A stretch of 64,000 nucleotides of DNA from Trichopria drosophilae (lineage: Eukaryota; Arthropoda; Insecta; Hymenoptera; Diapriidae). Positions 23,201 through 34,327 of this stretch are shown here, one piece after another; positions within the stretch are counted from its first letter, which is position 1; every line of letters starts with the position of its first letter. Made by a program: the position numbers and the translations under genes. The stretch covers positions 108,799,501-108,863,500 of the forward strand of contig CM059585.1 in NCBI GenBank assembly GCA_030407085.1, written 5' to 3'. Under the pieces are notes generated by a model. That model saw only the letters and a program-made list of their open reading frames with translations, did not search any database and had not been told where the DNA came from.

Positions 23201-26200
23201 AGTTTAATTGACATTATGTTTATAATATTATTATTATTTTTGTTACATTTAACTATATATTGTATTTTTTCTCTTATTAATTACTGTTGCTTATGCTGAT
23301 ATATATTTTCAAAATTGTTATAAAAAGGGTATAACCTGTCTATAAATAAATAAATAAATTAATAAATATTTCTTGTTTTTTTCTGTCAATTTAACGAAAA
23401 GGGTAAACAATAATATTTATTAAATTAGGCTGGCGATTTCAGCCACCGAAAATGGGAAAAAAAAGGAAGAAATGAACTAAATTGTATTTTCTTTTCCATT
23501 TACTTAAAGATTCAATATAATTAAAATTCGCTACATTCAATCACTTTTTTGTTACATAAATCATTCTTAATGAAAACCTTCTTAAATAAGCTATTATTAC
23601 ATTTAAAAATTTGTCTGTATTCTGATAAATTTCATTGAAATCGATTCATTTTTCATAACTCATAGAATGTTTTGAAACCAAATCCTCTTTTTATGTCATA
23701 CAAAACGATAGAAAATGGCTCGTACATAATAAAAATTTGCTTTTATTCGCTCAAAGTGGTACATAAATTTCCTCTTTAACCAATTTTAACAATAACCAAT
23801 TTCAAAGGATGGCATTAACCCTTTTTTGTCACATGAAGGAATCAATTCAATCGTTGCTTTAATCGCGTTATAAAATTTAAATCGTTTTTAATGCAAACCT
23901 TCTTACCGGGTAATTTTTTCAAAAATTGCAGTTACTTGGTATTGCCTAGTGACCTCAGAAATATATTGCATATAATATAGTTTTAAAATAACAACAATAG
24001 CAATACACTTGAACAAATAAAACAAGGAGCCCCAAGAGTGTTCGAGTGGTTTAAGAATAACTCACTAACGATAAATATCTCTAAGACAAATTTTGTTCCT
24101 TATGGCTGCTATGCAGATAGTTTACCGAATATAAAAGGGAAAATGAACACAAATTTTTAAGCGTATTTGACTCAAATATAAATTGGAAAACAGTGAAGAA
24201 ACTAAGATCTCTCCTCAATAAAATATTTTTTCGTTTTTAATTTTTTTCTCGCTCAAAAAAAAAGAATTTTTTTAACAAATTTGGAGGACACAAAATTTGC
24301 CTTTTCATATCCCAAATAAGACGTAATTTTTTTAAATAAAAATATTCATTTGTAAATGTTATATTGAAATAAAAACGAAAAATTACTCCTAACTTCAACC
24401 GAACATTCTCATGTTTAACTTTCAGATTTTTAAATGTTTTTTTATTGGATTTTGTTCGTTGAAATGTCTATTTTCAGATGGTCATAAACAAAATTGACAC
24501 GACTTGCGATAATTTGCTACAATTGGAAAAAACTGAAAAAACGTATTTTCAAAAAGTAATTTTTGCAATTATTTCTTCAAATTTGCTATTATTTATTAAA
24601 ATTTACAGTAAATTTAACTATATTATGTATGATGTATATATAAATATACAAGATTTAGAAATACTGTAATTATTTTATGTGAAAAATGATGTATACAAAA
24701 GTTGTAGATCTTTTTAAAATCCATAAAATATGTTTCGATTGTAGGTAAACTTAAAAATGTTTTTTGATGCTTTATCGACATTTTTTTTAAAAGAGCTCAT
24801 TAAAATATTTTAATTTTAGTCATGTTACATTCGTATGATTGCATATTATCAATTATAGCTAGAAAATTCCATATGCATGACACTCGCAATTAAAAATGGT
24901 TCAGGCTCATCGTGCAGTGTGACACTTATTGATGAATTGCGGGTACACAATGTATAAATATCCTAAATAAATTGAATTGAATTGAAAAATTTGTACTAAG
25001 CAAGAAACATATCAAGAAATGCAAGATATAGATATATGAATTTCTATAAATCGGAATCTGTCGCATCAGAAACATTTATTATTTTATCAACTAAATATTT
25101 TCAGTAATTATTACAAAATGCATAATTGCAATTTTAGGTAAACGAATCAACAGATACAATAGTTTTAAATGCTGCTGATTTTACATACACGATATCACTT
25201 ACTTCATCTGTCGATGGAAAAATAAACTCTTACACTCCGAAAGAGATTGTTCACGATGATTTAAATGAAACTCTTACGATTGTTTATCCAGAAAAGTTGC
25301 TGGTGGGAAAAACTTATTTTCTCAATATTGATTTTGAAGGCAAAATCAACGATAAAATGAAAGGATTGTATCGTAGCAAGTATTTGAGGTATTGTTATTA
25401 CCTAGGTAGCACAAGCAGAAAAAAAAACAATGCAAGCCACAATTTTGGTCTTTTTTCAGCTATGTGGTACCTGGAAATTTCACAGCAGGATTGACGCACT
25501 GAACCGAACAGTATGAAATTTTTAAATTACATTTGTAATGAAACAAATTAGAGTAACTTTTTGGTTCAGAATTGTGTATTCCTGAATTTGATATCGAAAA
25601 TGAATTAAACAAATTTGAAATTTGTATAGCCATGATGGAATCGATAAATATGCAGCAGTAACGCAATTTGCTCCATCTGATGCAAGACGGTGCTTTCCGT
25701 GTTGGGATGAACCATCATTTAAATCTATATTTGAGATTAGTTTAACAGTAAGAAAAGATTTGACAACACTTTCAAATATGGTATATCGTCAGTTTATTCT
25801 ATATTTAAAGATTATAATTTTCAGTATTTGTAATATTATTAATTTTTTGAAATTCAGCCAGTCAAATCCACAAAATCACTTTCCGAGACATTGCATTGCG
25901 TTGAATTTGAACCTTCGCCAATAATGTCGTCATATTTAGTCGCTTTGGCGATTGGTGATTTTGATTATGTCGAAGATCGTACCGTTGACGGTGTATTGGT
26001 TCGTGTTTATACTCCAAAAGGCAAAAAAGAGCAGGGTACATTTGCGTTGGAAGTTGCGACAAAAGTTCTCCCGTACTATAAAGATTATTTCAATATTTCT
26101 TATCCGCTACCAAAAATCGATCTTATCGCCATTGCCGATTGCATGTTTGCAGCAATGGAAAATTGGGGATTAATTACGTATCGAGAAATGTGTCTTTTGG

Positions 26201-27786
26201 TCGATCCTCAAAATACATCTAAAATTCAAAAGCAAAGAATAGCACTCGTCGTAAGTCACGAATTGGCACATCAATGGTTTGGAAATCTTGTTACTATGGA
26301 ATGGTGGACTCATCTGTGGTTGAACGAAGGCTATGCCTCATTTATTGAATTTATGTGCGTCGATCATCTTTTTCCACAATACGACATTTGGACACAGTTT
26401 GTCACCGATATGTTCATCGAAGCTCTAAAATTAGATGCTTTGAAAAACAGCCATCCCATTGAAGTTCCCATCGGTCATCCGTCAGAAATAAACGAAATCT
26501 TTGATGCCATTTCGTACAATAAAGGCGCAAGCATCATTAGAATGCTGTACGCATATATTGGCGACGATGATTTTAAAAAAGGAATGAACTTGTATTTAAC
26601 GAGGCATTCTTATTCTAATGCCAAAACTAACGATTTATGGAAAGCGTTAGAGGAAGCTAGTAATAAACCTATTAATTATGTTATGTCATTGTGGACAGAA
26701 AAGCAAGGATATCCAATCATTGAAATTACCGAGATGCATTCCACAAACGTAAAGAATCGTACTTTCAGTATTACTCAACATAGATTTTTGGCAGATGGTT
26801 CTCGAGACAAAACTTCTTTGTGGAGTATTCCATTGTCATTTAGTACAGCGTCAAACCCCACGAAACCTATCAAAACCGAGCTTTTCGACACGGAACAAAA
26901 AGTTATTGTATTAGAAAATGTGCCTTCGCATTCGTGGATCAAAGTAAATCCTGGAACTGTTGGGTTTTATAGGACAATGTACAGTCCTGATCTGTTAGAA
27001 CTTCTTATACCTGCTATTCAAAATAAAAGTTTGCCGCCGCTGGATCGCCTTGGGCTATTGGACGATCTTTTAGCGGTTTGTCAAGCTGGACAAGCATCAA
27101 CCATTCAAGTTTTAAAATTAATGAAAGCATTCCAAAAAGAAGATAATTATACGGTGTGGTGCAGCATTTTGAATTGTCTTAGTAAGATTCAAAGATTAAT
27201 TTCACACCTAGAGATTTATCCAAAGTATAAAGAATTCGGAAGGAACCTTTTACAAGATATTTGTACTCGCCTTGGGTGGAATCCGGAACCTAACGAGACC
27301 CATCAAGATACTTTGTTAAGGTATTATCCGTTTGAAAATAATTATTGGCTCAAAACTTTAATTTTATATTTATAGGGTTTTAAGATAGGCTTGATTTCTT
27401 CAATAAATGTGCATTTTATGAGCTCTGCCCAATAAAAAAAAATTAAAAATTTCTTCTTTCTTCCTTCTTCATGAATTTAAAGATACTATCACTTTTTAAA
27501 ATTAAGACTGTATTTAAAATTGAAAACATACAAAAAAATAAAACTTAAATCTCTTTAAAAAATTAAAAACTAACGAACTTCACTAAAGCTGGATGTATAT
27601 TTAGTGAAGTTTGTCAGTTTTTAATTATTGACTCCTGAAGAGGGACCCGAGAGGTCCGAAACGTTGAGTTTTTTAAAGTTAATTTTTATTTCTTAGTATA
27701 TATTTTTTAAAGAGTTTTAAGTTTTATTTATAATTAAAATAAACATATCAATTACCTAATCATGTATACTCTCTCTCTCGCTCTCT

Positions 27787-27847
<61 letters not shown>

Positions 27848-29593
27848 CTTACTAGTTCTCTCATCTCCATCCATCCGATTCCCCTACCATCCTCATTTAT
27901 ACTTGAAAAAAAAGAATTAAAAATTTCTTCTTTCTTCCTTCTCCATGCATTTAAAGACACTATCATTTTTTAAAATTAAGACTGTATTTAAAATTGAAAA
28001 CATACAAAAAAATCAAACTGAAAACTCTTTAACCCATTAAGGCCTAAACAGACACATTTTGAGCACCAGTTTAAACGTCGATAATTTGCATATAAAAGCA
28101 ATTGGAAAAATTTTACTCCCACTATTTCTGACGTAAAATTGTATGCTCTTTCAGAATCTTTCAATAAAATTTCGATAAAATGAAAAGCAAAAAAGTTATA
28201 CACGTTTTTTTGTTAAAAAGCATGGTTTTTAAGCATTTATTTTTCATTCTAACATCACTTTCACCTCGAAATTGGTTTAGAAAATACGTCTAAAGTGAAA
28301 ATATCGCGTCCATGGACCCTTAAGATTAAAACGTACCGTGTTCTAATTTGAATTTCAAGATGGCAACTTCCAAAATGGCGCCTAGAAGCTCAAAAATCTT
28401 TGTAAAACTTAACAAATTTTTTTCTTAAAAACTGTTGACTTTAGAGAAAATTTCCTAAGAACAAAAATGTCGTAGAATTGGTTAAAGAACCTTCTCAAAT
28501 TTTATCAAAATGTAGTAATACACTTTTTGGTTTTTGAAAAGTTAAAAAAATCTAAATTTTAAAAAAAGTCATTTAAAAAATCTGAAAAAATTTGAGAAGC
28601 TTCTTTAACCAATTCTAAGACGTTTTTATTCTTAGCAGATTTTCTTTAAAGTCTATATTTTTTAAGGAAATAAACTTATGAGTCTTAAAATCTAAAAAAG
28701 TTTAATAATTTATTTCCTTTTAGTCAATAATTAAAAACTAACAAACTTCACTAAATATACATCCAGCTTTAGTGAAGTACGTTAGTTTTTAATCTTTTAA
28801 AGAGTTTTAAGTTTTATTTTTTTGTATGTTTTCAATTTTAAATACAGTCTTAATTTTAAAAAGTGATAGGGTCTTTAAATTCATGAAGAAAGAAGAAATT
28901 TTTAATTTTTTTTTTCAAGTGATATGCAGAACCCATAAAATTTATATTTATTTAATTTTATATATTTTCAGATCTCTTATATTAGGTCGTATGGTCATGT
29001 TAGAACACGAAGAAACTCTCAAAATTGCACGAAGCCTTTTTAACGATCACATGTCAGGGAAATGTACTATATCAGCCGATAGTCGCAATTTGGTGTATCG
29101 AGCAGTGCTTATCTCTGGAGGAGCCGAAGAATTAGAAACAATGTTAAAATTATACCGAAAGACAGACTTGCAAGAAGAAAAAAACAGAATTCTCGGAGCA
29201 TTGGATGCTGTGAAGGACGAGACATTATTTAAACAGATTCTGGAGTTTGCAATGAGCGATGAAGTGAGATCTAATAATACTGCCATCGTTTTTCACGCTT
29301 TAGGAATGTCGCATAAAGGGAGAATATTTGCATGGCAATTTTTCAAAGATCATTGGGACGAGCTTGTAAAAAGATATAAAGGAGGTGTTTTGTTACCGAA
29401 ATTAATAACAGTAAGTACTACGAATTTTGTAACGGAGGAAAGAGCATCAGATGTTGAAGAATTTTTTAAAAAACATCCGATATCTGGAACCGAGAGATCA
29501 GTGCAGCAAAGCCTGGAATCTATTCACTTAAATGCTGCCTGGCTTGTACGAGATAAAAAAGAAATTGAACATTTCTTTTTAAATCAGGAATAA
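17208..29593 (+). CDS. Psa: Puromycin-sensitive aminopeptidase (M1 zinc metallopeptidase)
   Basis: Exons 17208-17330, 25138-25388, 25630-25780, 25858-27320 and 28972-29593 join in phase to about 869 residues, close to cytosolic PSA/NPEPPS (about 875-920). The enzyme removes N-terminal residues from peptides. Zinc site HELAH is at 309-313 with the third ligand E332 in LNEG, and the catalytic tyrosine is Y395 in ISYNKGAS. The exopeptidase motif, normally GAMEN, reads AAMEN (273-277), and the preceding FAA is CMF. The ERAP1-like helical C-terminal domain is complete and ends at the TAA at 29591. The start is the first in-frame ATG after an apparent acceptor at about 17190 (TTTTCGCAG), so a 5' non-coding exon is likely. 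No signal peptide is seen. Intron 1 (7.8 kb) and intron 4 (1.65 kb) are packed with mobile elements. Family assignment is secure; the motif change may mark a divergent paralogue. Confidence 0.95.
17690..18190 (-). repeat. LINE 3' end remnant in aminopeptidase intron 1
   Basis: TTTATTTATTAATTTTACAC followed by a GGCATGATTGCCC hairpin is the same tail type on the minus strand. The sequence to 18190 has a frame without recognisable domains and is probably LINE 3' sequence. Confidence 0.4.
18192..18331. mobile_element. CCCTGC-ended fold-back MITE
   Basis: CCCTGCCAAAAATG at the left, CATTTTTTGCAGGG at the right. The arms pair over about 50 bases through ACGTACGCTTAAAGTCTAA and its complement. It is 140 bases long and non-coding. 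Confidence 0.8.
18773..20294. mobile_element. CCAGTAAACG-ended element with iterated TTGAATACC word
   Basis: CCAGTAAACGAAAAAAGATT begins at 18773 and again at 19190, and its reverse complement closes the element at 20274-20294. The inside iterates degenerate GAATCCCCTTGAATACC / TTTGGAATTAAAA words. A tRNA-like stretch (20096-20170) lies near the right end. Confidence 0.65.
20096..20170 (+). repeat. tRNA-like (SINE head or tRNA pseudogene) sequence
   Basis: TGGCCGAGTGG (box A) and GGTTCGAAGC (box B) are spaced as in a Leu/Ser-type tRNA, but acceptor ends do not pair and no clean anticodon stem forms. It is probably a SINE head or dead tRNA copy. Confidence 0.5.
20590..20670. repeat. Dispersed repeat shared with 34240-34325
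   Basis: GACCGAAAGATACC ... ATATTAATTTATAAATCGGTC matches the later site and forms a GACCG/CGGTC hairpin. No gene is associated. Confidence 0.5.
20842..21238. mobile_element. TATA-flanked CCCTGC fold-back MITE
   Basis: TATACCCTGCGGAAAATTTT at the left and AAAATTTTTCGCAGGGTATA at the right, with TTCTCATGAGAATCC words next to each end. TATA is present at both borders. The CCCTGC start is shared with 18192-18331. Confidence 0.8.
21988..22566. mobile_element. Possible MITE with AAAAAATCAAAATGA ends
   Basis: AAAAAATCAAAATGA at the left is mirrored by TCATTTTGATTTTTT-type sequence at the right, with further inverted GTAAATTTAC words inside. Ends are imperfect. The remaining intron (21240-25137) is AT-rich without other clear structure apart from LINE pieces. 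Confidence 0.4.
23300..23372 (+). repeat. LINE 3' tail, plus strand
   Basis: AAAAAGGGTATAACCTG followed by TATAAATAAATAAATAAAT is a LINE-type tail in aminopeptidase intron 1. Confidence 0.4.
24000..24180 (+). pseudogene. LINE reverse transcriptase fragment
   Basis: QGAPRVFEWFKNNSLTINIS then KTNFVPYGCYADSLPNIKG is the segment that follows the YADD box in jockey-like LINEs and resembles the 5400-5470 part of the broken LINE. About 60 codons survive. An unrelated-looking LINE tail with (TTGAA)n lies at 24940-24985. Confidence 0.65.
27631..27672 (+). other. Hammerhead-like hairpin motif of a retroelement 3' end
   Basis: GACTC, CTGAAGA, a GGACC/GGTCC stem, GAAAC, then GAGTT. CTGANGA and GAAA are the hammerhead core strands and GACTC/GAGTT can close stem I. 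Stem III is practically absent and one extra G follows CTGAAGA, so activity is doubtful. Reverse-strand copies occur at about 40228, 41009 and 41798. Confidence 0.5.
27771..27842. repeat. CT microsatellite
   Basis: About 70 bases of (CT)n with a short C run, directly after the LINE-like 3' sequence, as in the (GA)n tails at 40120 and 41690 in the opposite orientation. Confidence 0.9.
28029..28730 (+). mobile_element. TTAACCC-started dispersed repeat, copy 2
   Basis: Starts TTAACCCATTAAGGCC, then matches the 117-780 copy in the same orientation. The TTAACCC start suggests a piggyBac-type MITE; its right border is not clear. It lies in aminopeptidase intron 4. Confidence 0.6.
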
Positions 29594-29648
29594 ATTGAAT
29601 TTATATAATTAATTATACATGTAATGTTATATTTTAAGTTAACAATGA

Positions 29649-29654
29649 AATAAA
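29649..29654 (+). terminator. Poly(A) signal of the aminopeptidase gene
   Basis: AATAAA lies 55 bases after the aminopeptidase stop codon in AT-rich DNA and before the first intergenic MITE, which fits a short 3' UTR. Confidence 0.6.
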
Positions 29655-29761
29655 GAAAGTGGTTGGTTTTTCGAGGTTTCCAATATGTATTCTGATATTA
29701 AAATATAATTATTAACAAATACAATTTTCTTTGGCATTTCTTTTGGTTTGTAGGATTAAAA

Positions 29762-30336
29762 TACAGTAGAACCTCCGTTATCGAATACTCTGTTATCGAA
29801 TATTCAGACGCCTCCGTTAACGAATAATTTCCCCTCAGTTAGTCTCCCCACTCTAGACACCACGTTGTAGATGGCCGACATGGAGTATCGATACGTCGCG
29901 TTGATTCGATTTACATATCGATACAATATCGCCTATGTATGTATAATGCCCTGTAACTCCTAAAGATATACAGTAGTCCTCCCCTTAAGTTTACTTCTCT
30001 TAAGGTTTATACTCCCCGTAAGGTTTACAACTTTCTTCCCTTATGTTTTATTTTTCCCCTCACGGCCTCTCCCACCATCAGGCATTTATATGCGCCTGTA
30101 AACATGCGCATGCGCGTGGAGTGCAGAGGAACAGAGAAAACTCTGGTAGTGGGGGTTAGGGGAAAGTCAAACTTAAGGGAAGAAGCCGCCATCTTGATAG
30201 CTGAAATGTAAAACTTAAGGGGAGGACTACTGTAGGTATAGGTGGGGGATCGATTTTTTCTCCTCAAATACTCGTTAACGGAAATTTAAATGCCCTCGTT
30301 GTCCCGACCGTATTCGATAACGGAGGTTCTACTGTA
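29762..30336. mobile_element. CAGT-ended MITE, copy C (outer, TATCGAATA type)
   Basis: TACAGTAGAACCTCCGTTAT at the left, ATAACGGAGGTTCTACTGTA at the right, TA borders. It is interrupted by another CAGT MITE (29969-30234). Confidence 0.9.
29969..30234. mobile_element. CAGT-ended MITE, copy D (nested)
   Basis: TACAGTAGTCCTCCCCTTAA at the left and TTAAGGGGAGGACTACTGTA at the right. It contains GCGCATGCGCG, AGTGGGGGTTAGGGG and GCCGCCATCTTG. It inserted inside copy C, so it is younger. Confidence 0.9.
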
Positions 30337-30869
30337 CTTCACTGGGATGCACACAAACTAATTAGAAAGAAATAAACAAAAATTAAAAGAATCTTTTTGA
30401 AATTTTTTGAATCTTTTTAAAAGATACTATAAGACTTGTACACTTTTTGTTTATTTAATATAAATTCTATTCATTTTTGTTTGGAAAAAAAATCTCCGGT
30501 TATACAGTACGTACGTAAGTTGGACTTGCCTTGAGTGAAAGCTTTTTTTTAAATTGGAACTTGAATTTATATATGGTACGTACAGATTTACATTTATAAC
30601 AATAGAAATGAGAAAAATTTCACTTACAGATTATGTAAAAACTAATTCCACTCCGTGACTTCTATAGTTCAAACTAATATGTATTACAAGAGTTTATGTT
30701 AAAAATAATTGGAACCTTAATTTTTAGAGCCTAAATTTGGCGCGTGATGACGAAGTTCATTTTTGGTAATTTTGTTTCAGTTCTAAGCGAAAGTCCCTAG
30801 TACACCCGGAATATCAAAGAAAACCCCAGAAAGCTGCTATACCGATAATGTCAATTCCTAACCATACAT

Positions 30870-31260
30870 TCACATTAAGGGGTTTCTAAAGTGGTCCGAC
30901 GGTAAAGTAGGATTTTTCATTGAAAAAACTTAAATTCAAGATAACTAATATAAAATGTTTAATATTCGGAATCTGTGAGGGCAATTCTAAGCACTATAAA
31001 TGGTTTCCTAGAAAATACCAAAGATATTGATTGAGAAATGACCGAGAATTTTCGAAAATAAGTGATTTTTATTTATTTCCGAAAATTCTCGGTCACTATA
31101 CCGACCACAGTAATTAAAATTGCCCTTACAGAGCCGGAATTTTGGAAAGTCGATTCAGTGATTATTTATTTAAGGTTTATAGTGCAAATTCCTACCTTAT
31201 TCGACGAGCACTTTAGGAGGTTCTAAACACGACTATGTTCTAAAGTGCTCCGCCGATTAA
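30870..31260. mobile_element. Fold-back element with GACCGAGAATTTTCG pivot
   Basis: The centre pairs GACCGAGAATTTTCG (31043) with CGAAAATTCTCGGTC (31080), and outer parts are looser inverted repeats. A fragment of the same family lies at 34660-34760. Confidence 0.5.
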
Positions 31261-31330
31261 ATATGAATTACATATCGTTAAAACCCGTAAATATACGAAA
31301 TTATATATTGTTTTTTTTTTCGTTATATAT

Positions 31331-32285
31331 AGGGGAGAACGGGGTAATTCCGACCTACCTAAGCAAAATTGATTTTTGAGGTAGAGAATGTGATTTAATG
31401 AATTTGTACGTTATGCTTTTTTAAAGTGTATTGCATGGGTAAACATTTATCGATATTATTAATACCTTGTTATAGGTCTACTATAGGCTTATACCTCCAT
31501 TAGTAAAAAATTGCAATTCTTCAGATTCTGTCAAAGTATGGGTAATTCCGACCCGAAAAGGTGTAATTCCGACCGCGTTTATTTTCAGCACAATTTCGTA
31601 GTGATTCATAGGTTTAATTTACATTTATTAATAATAAGTAAAGAAGATAATATTTTGCTATCACAATAACTTGTTTATGTACAACACTACGTACATAGAT
31701 CACATACCTACTCTACATTGTTGGTCAAAAATGAAAACCTAAATAGTCACTTCTAATATCGCACGAGAAAACAAGCGAAGCAAATTCAAATGTTGTGGTC
31801 GAAATGTAGAAAGAAAAAAACATCAACACATTTGTGATACATTATATACAATGTATACATAATATTGCATAATATGGTTGTGATAAAAAGCAAATGAAAC
31901 TCGAAAAAGTCGGAATTATCCTGCACGTTCGTTATTTAAAAAAATACACGCACTTAAAAACACACTCTCATCTCATTAAAAACCAAATTGATTTCATTAA
32001 ATATAAGGTTAAGGCTTTGTAAATTACTTACGTTTGATTCGTTTGCACAATAATTTCAAACTATATTTACTTATTTATAATACTTCAATTTCTAAATTAG
32101 CGCAGTAAGAAACAATAACATCACTGCCACATGGTTCAATGCAAAGTAAATAAACAACTACCGCAATCAAAATAGTATCAGTGTTTTCACAAAATTTCAA
32201 TAACATTACGGGATGTCATATTGTAAGCGAGATATTACGGGGGGTCGGAATTATCCGACCTGTCGTAATTACCCCGTTCTCCCCT
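31331..32285. mobile_element. TATATA-flanked MITE with AGGGGAGAACGGGG ends
   Basis: AGGGGAGAACGGGGTAATTC at the left, TAATTACCCCGTTCTCCCCT at the right, TATATA at both borders. About 955 bases with no gene; GGAATTACC-type words recur near both ends. Confidence 0.85.
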
Positions 32286-32419
32286 ATATATTAGGGTGGT
32301 CCAAAAAAAATGAAAATTGCGAATTAAGATTCGTAACCAGGGGGGATCGAAAGACAAAAAAAAACAAATTTTTGTTGTCTCTTGCAAAAAGTTGGTAAAA
32401 TGAAGATAAATGGACCGGC

Positions 32420-33688
32420 AAGAAGGCTAAAGTTTCTCATTTAATCCTTTCCAGCTTACATTTTTCATGAAACTTGGTACTTGGGGTTTTTTCGGGTCGC
32501 TGATTACGAATCTGAACTCAGATGTTGAAAATTCAAAATGGCCGATTCAAGATGGCCGCCAAAAATGTGAAAAATTACCTGATCGAGATGAAACTGGATA
32601 CTAAAGGGTTTTCAGGGTCGCTGATTATGAATCTGAGTTCCTATTCGTAATCTGCGACCCCAAAAACCCCCTAGTACCAAGTTTCATCTCGATGAGGTAA
32701 TTTTTTACAATTTTGGTCGGTCATCTTGAATCGGCCATTTTCAATTTTCAAAATATGAGTTCAGATTCGTAATCAGCGACCCGAAAAAAACTCCGACTAC
32801 CCAGTTTCATCTCGATCCAATCGATCATTTGCCAGCGACTGCTTTTTTTCTAAAAAAAATGACGATTTTTAGTTGTTTATTTGTTTATAAATCATAATAT
32901 TAGCTAAATTTGACTTAAATGCAATATTAAGCACTTCTTTGACTCCCACTTAAATTGGATTTTAAAAAGAAACGGGCGCAAATGTATTATTTTTTATTTA
33001 AAAACTCAAATTTTCGACTAGGTTCCAGTAGCTGATATATTAGCAGCATCTTAAAACTGTATCGTTGGAAAAATTTGTTAAAATGGGATTTCAAAAGAAC
33101 ACTAATTACTGCTTTACCTTCAATTTTTTGTAGAGTGTTTTCAGTGCTATAGATGGAATAAAAGTTGGACTATTTGTTCAGTATACTTCATATGGGTATC
33201 TCTTCGTAAGAAGGACCTTCGTATCTTGTCGTATAGTAATTTTTGCATTATAAATACTTCGAAGCCGTAATACTGTATTATTATAATAGTATTATAGTAG
33301 ATGTTCAACACTATTATAGCCGTATAAATTAAATTTAACCAGTACGCGAGTGTTTACATAGCAATATTTTAAACATGGCGTCAGCAGCATTTGTAGGAAC
33401 GTTTTGAAGTGTAAATGTTTCTTTCCATGGTAAACTGCTGAAATTTGTTATTTGCGGGTATTCGGGGTCGGTGGTAACGAATTTTGTCTAAGGTATTCAA
33501 AAGTCAAAATGGCGGATCGATGGTGGCGGACCAAAATGTAAAATTTTACTTTATGAAGAATGAAGATGCAACGGGATACTGGAGGCTTTTCCGAGTCGCT
33601 GTGATCAGGTATCTGGTTATTATTTATATTATATAATATAATATATTACATTTCTCCCTACTTTCTTATATCTTTTTGTACTCTCTCT

Positions 33689-33739
<51 letters not shown>

Positions 33740-34160
33740 AGTCGAAACTTTGAGTTTTTAAATAAAAAATAATGCATTTGCGCACGTTGCTTTTTTAAAT
33801 CCAATGTAAGTGAGAGTTGAAGAAGTGCTTAATATTGCATTTAAGTCAAATTTACCTAATATTATGATTTATAAACAAATAAACAACTAAAAATCGTCAT
33901 TTTTTTAAGAAAAAAAGCAGTCGCTGGCAAATGATCAATTGGATCGAGATGAAACTGGGTAGTCGGGGTTTTTTTCGGGCCGCTGATTACGAATCTGAAC
34001 TCATATTTTGAAAATTCAAAATGGCCGATTCAAGATGGCCGACCAAAAATGTAAAAAAATACCTCATCGAGATGAAAACTTGGTACTAGGGGGTTTTTGG
34101 GGTCGCTGATTGCGAATATGAACTCAGATTCATAATCAGCGACCCCGAAAACCCCTTTTA
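32420..34160. repeat. Large palindrome of ATGGCGG modules
   Basis: 32680-33010 and 33745-34150 are reverse complements. Both contain repeats of GGTCGCTGATTACGAATCTG and AAAATGGCCGATTCAAGATGG. The loop includes GTATTATTATAATAGTATTA and a CT microsatellite. No host gene is visible. Confidence 0.7.
33678..33737. repeat. CT microsatellite
   Basis: About 60 bases of (CT)n with a short C run inside the large palindrome. Confidence 0.9.
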
Positions 34161-34327
34161 TATATATATATAATGGAAATTATATAACTCATAATAGCTT
34201 TATTAAACTCAAATATTTTAAATTTCCATTGTATATATATGACCGAAAAAAACCAATACTATTCAACAATATATTAATTTATAAAACGGTCGAAAAAAAA
34301 ATAAACCTGTCAAATGAATATACGAAA

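Larger units (their letters stand above)
27441..28908. repeat. Large inverted repeat filling aminopeptidase intron 4
   Basis: 27441-27628 and 28727-28908 are reverse complements of each other over about 180 bases, including a shared short palindrome (AACTTCACTAAA / TTTAGTGAAGTT). A third partial copy is at 27904-28032. Between them lie a hammerhead-like hairpin, a CT microsatellite and a TTAA repeat. Splice sites outside are intact. Confidence 0.8.

Noticed and set aside
25452..25510. Possible extra aminopeptidase micro-exon after a TTTTTTCAG
   Set aside because: Including it brings a stop codon. Exon 25388 joins 25630 directly in phase and restores the family sequence SHDGIDKYAAVTQF.
27631..27672. 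Confident call of an active hammerhead ribozyme
   Set aside because: Stem III is practically missing and stem II is offset by one G, so only a hammerhead-like motif is claimed.
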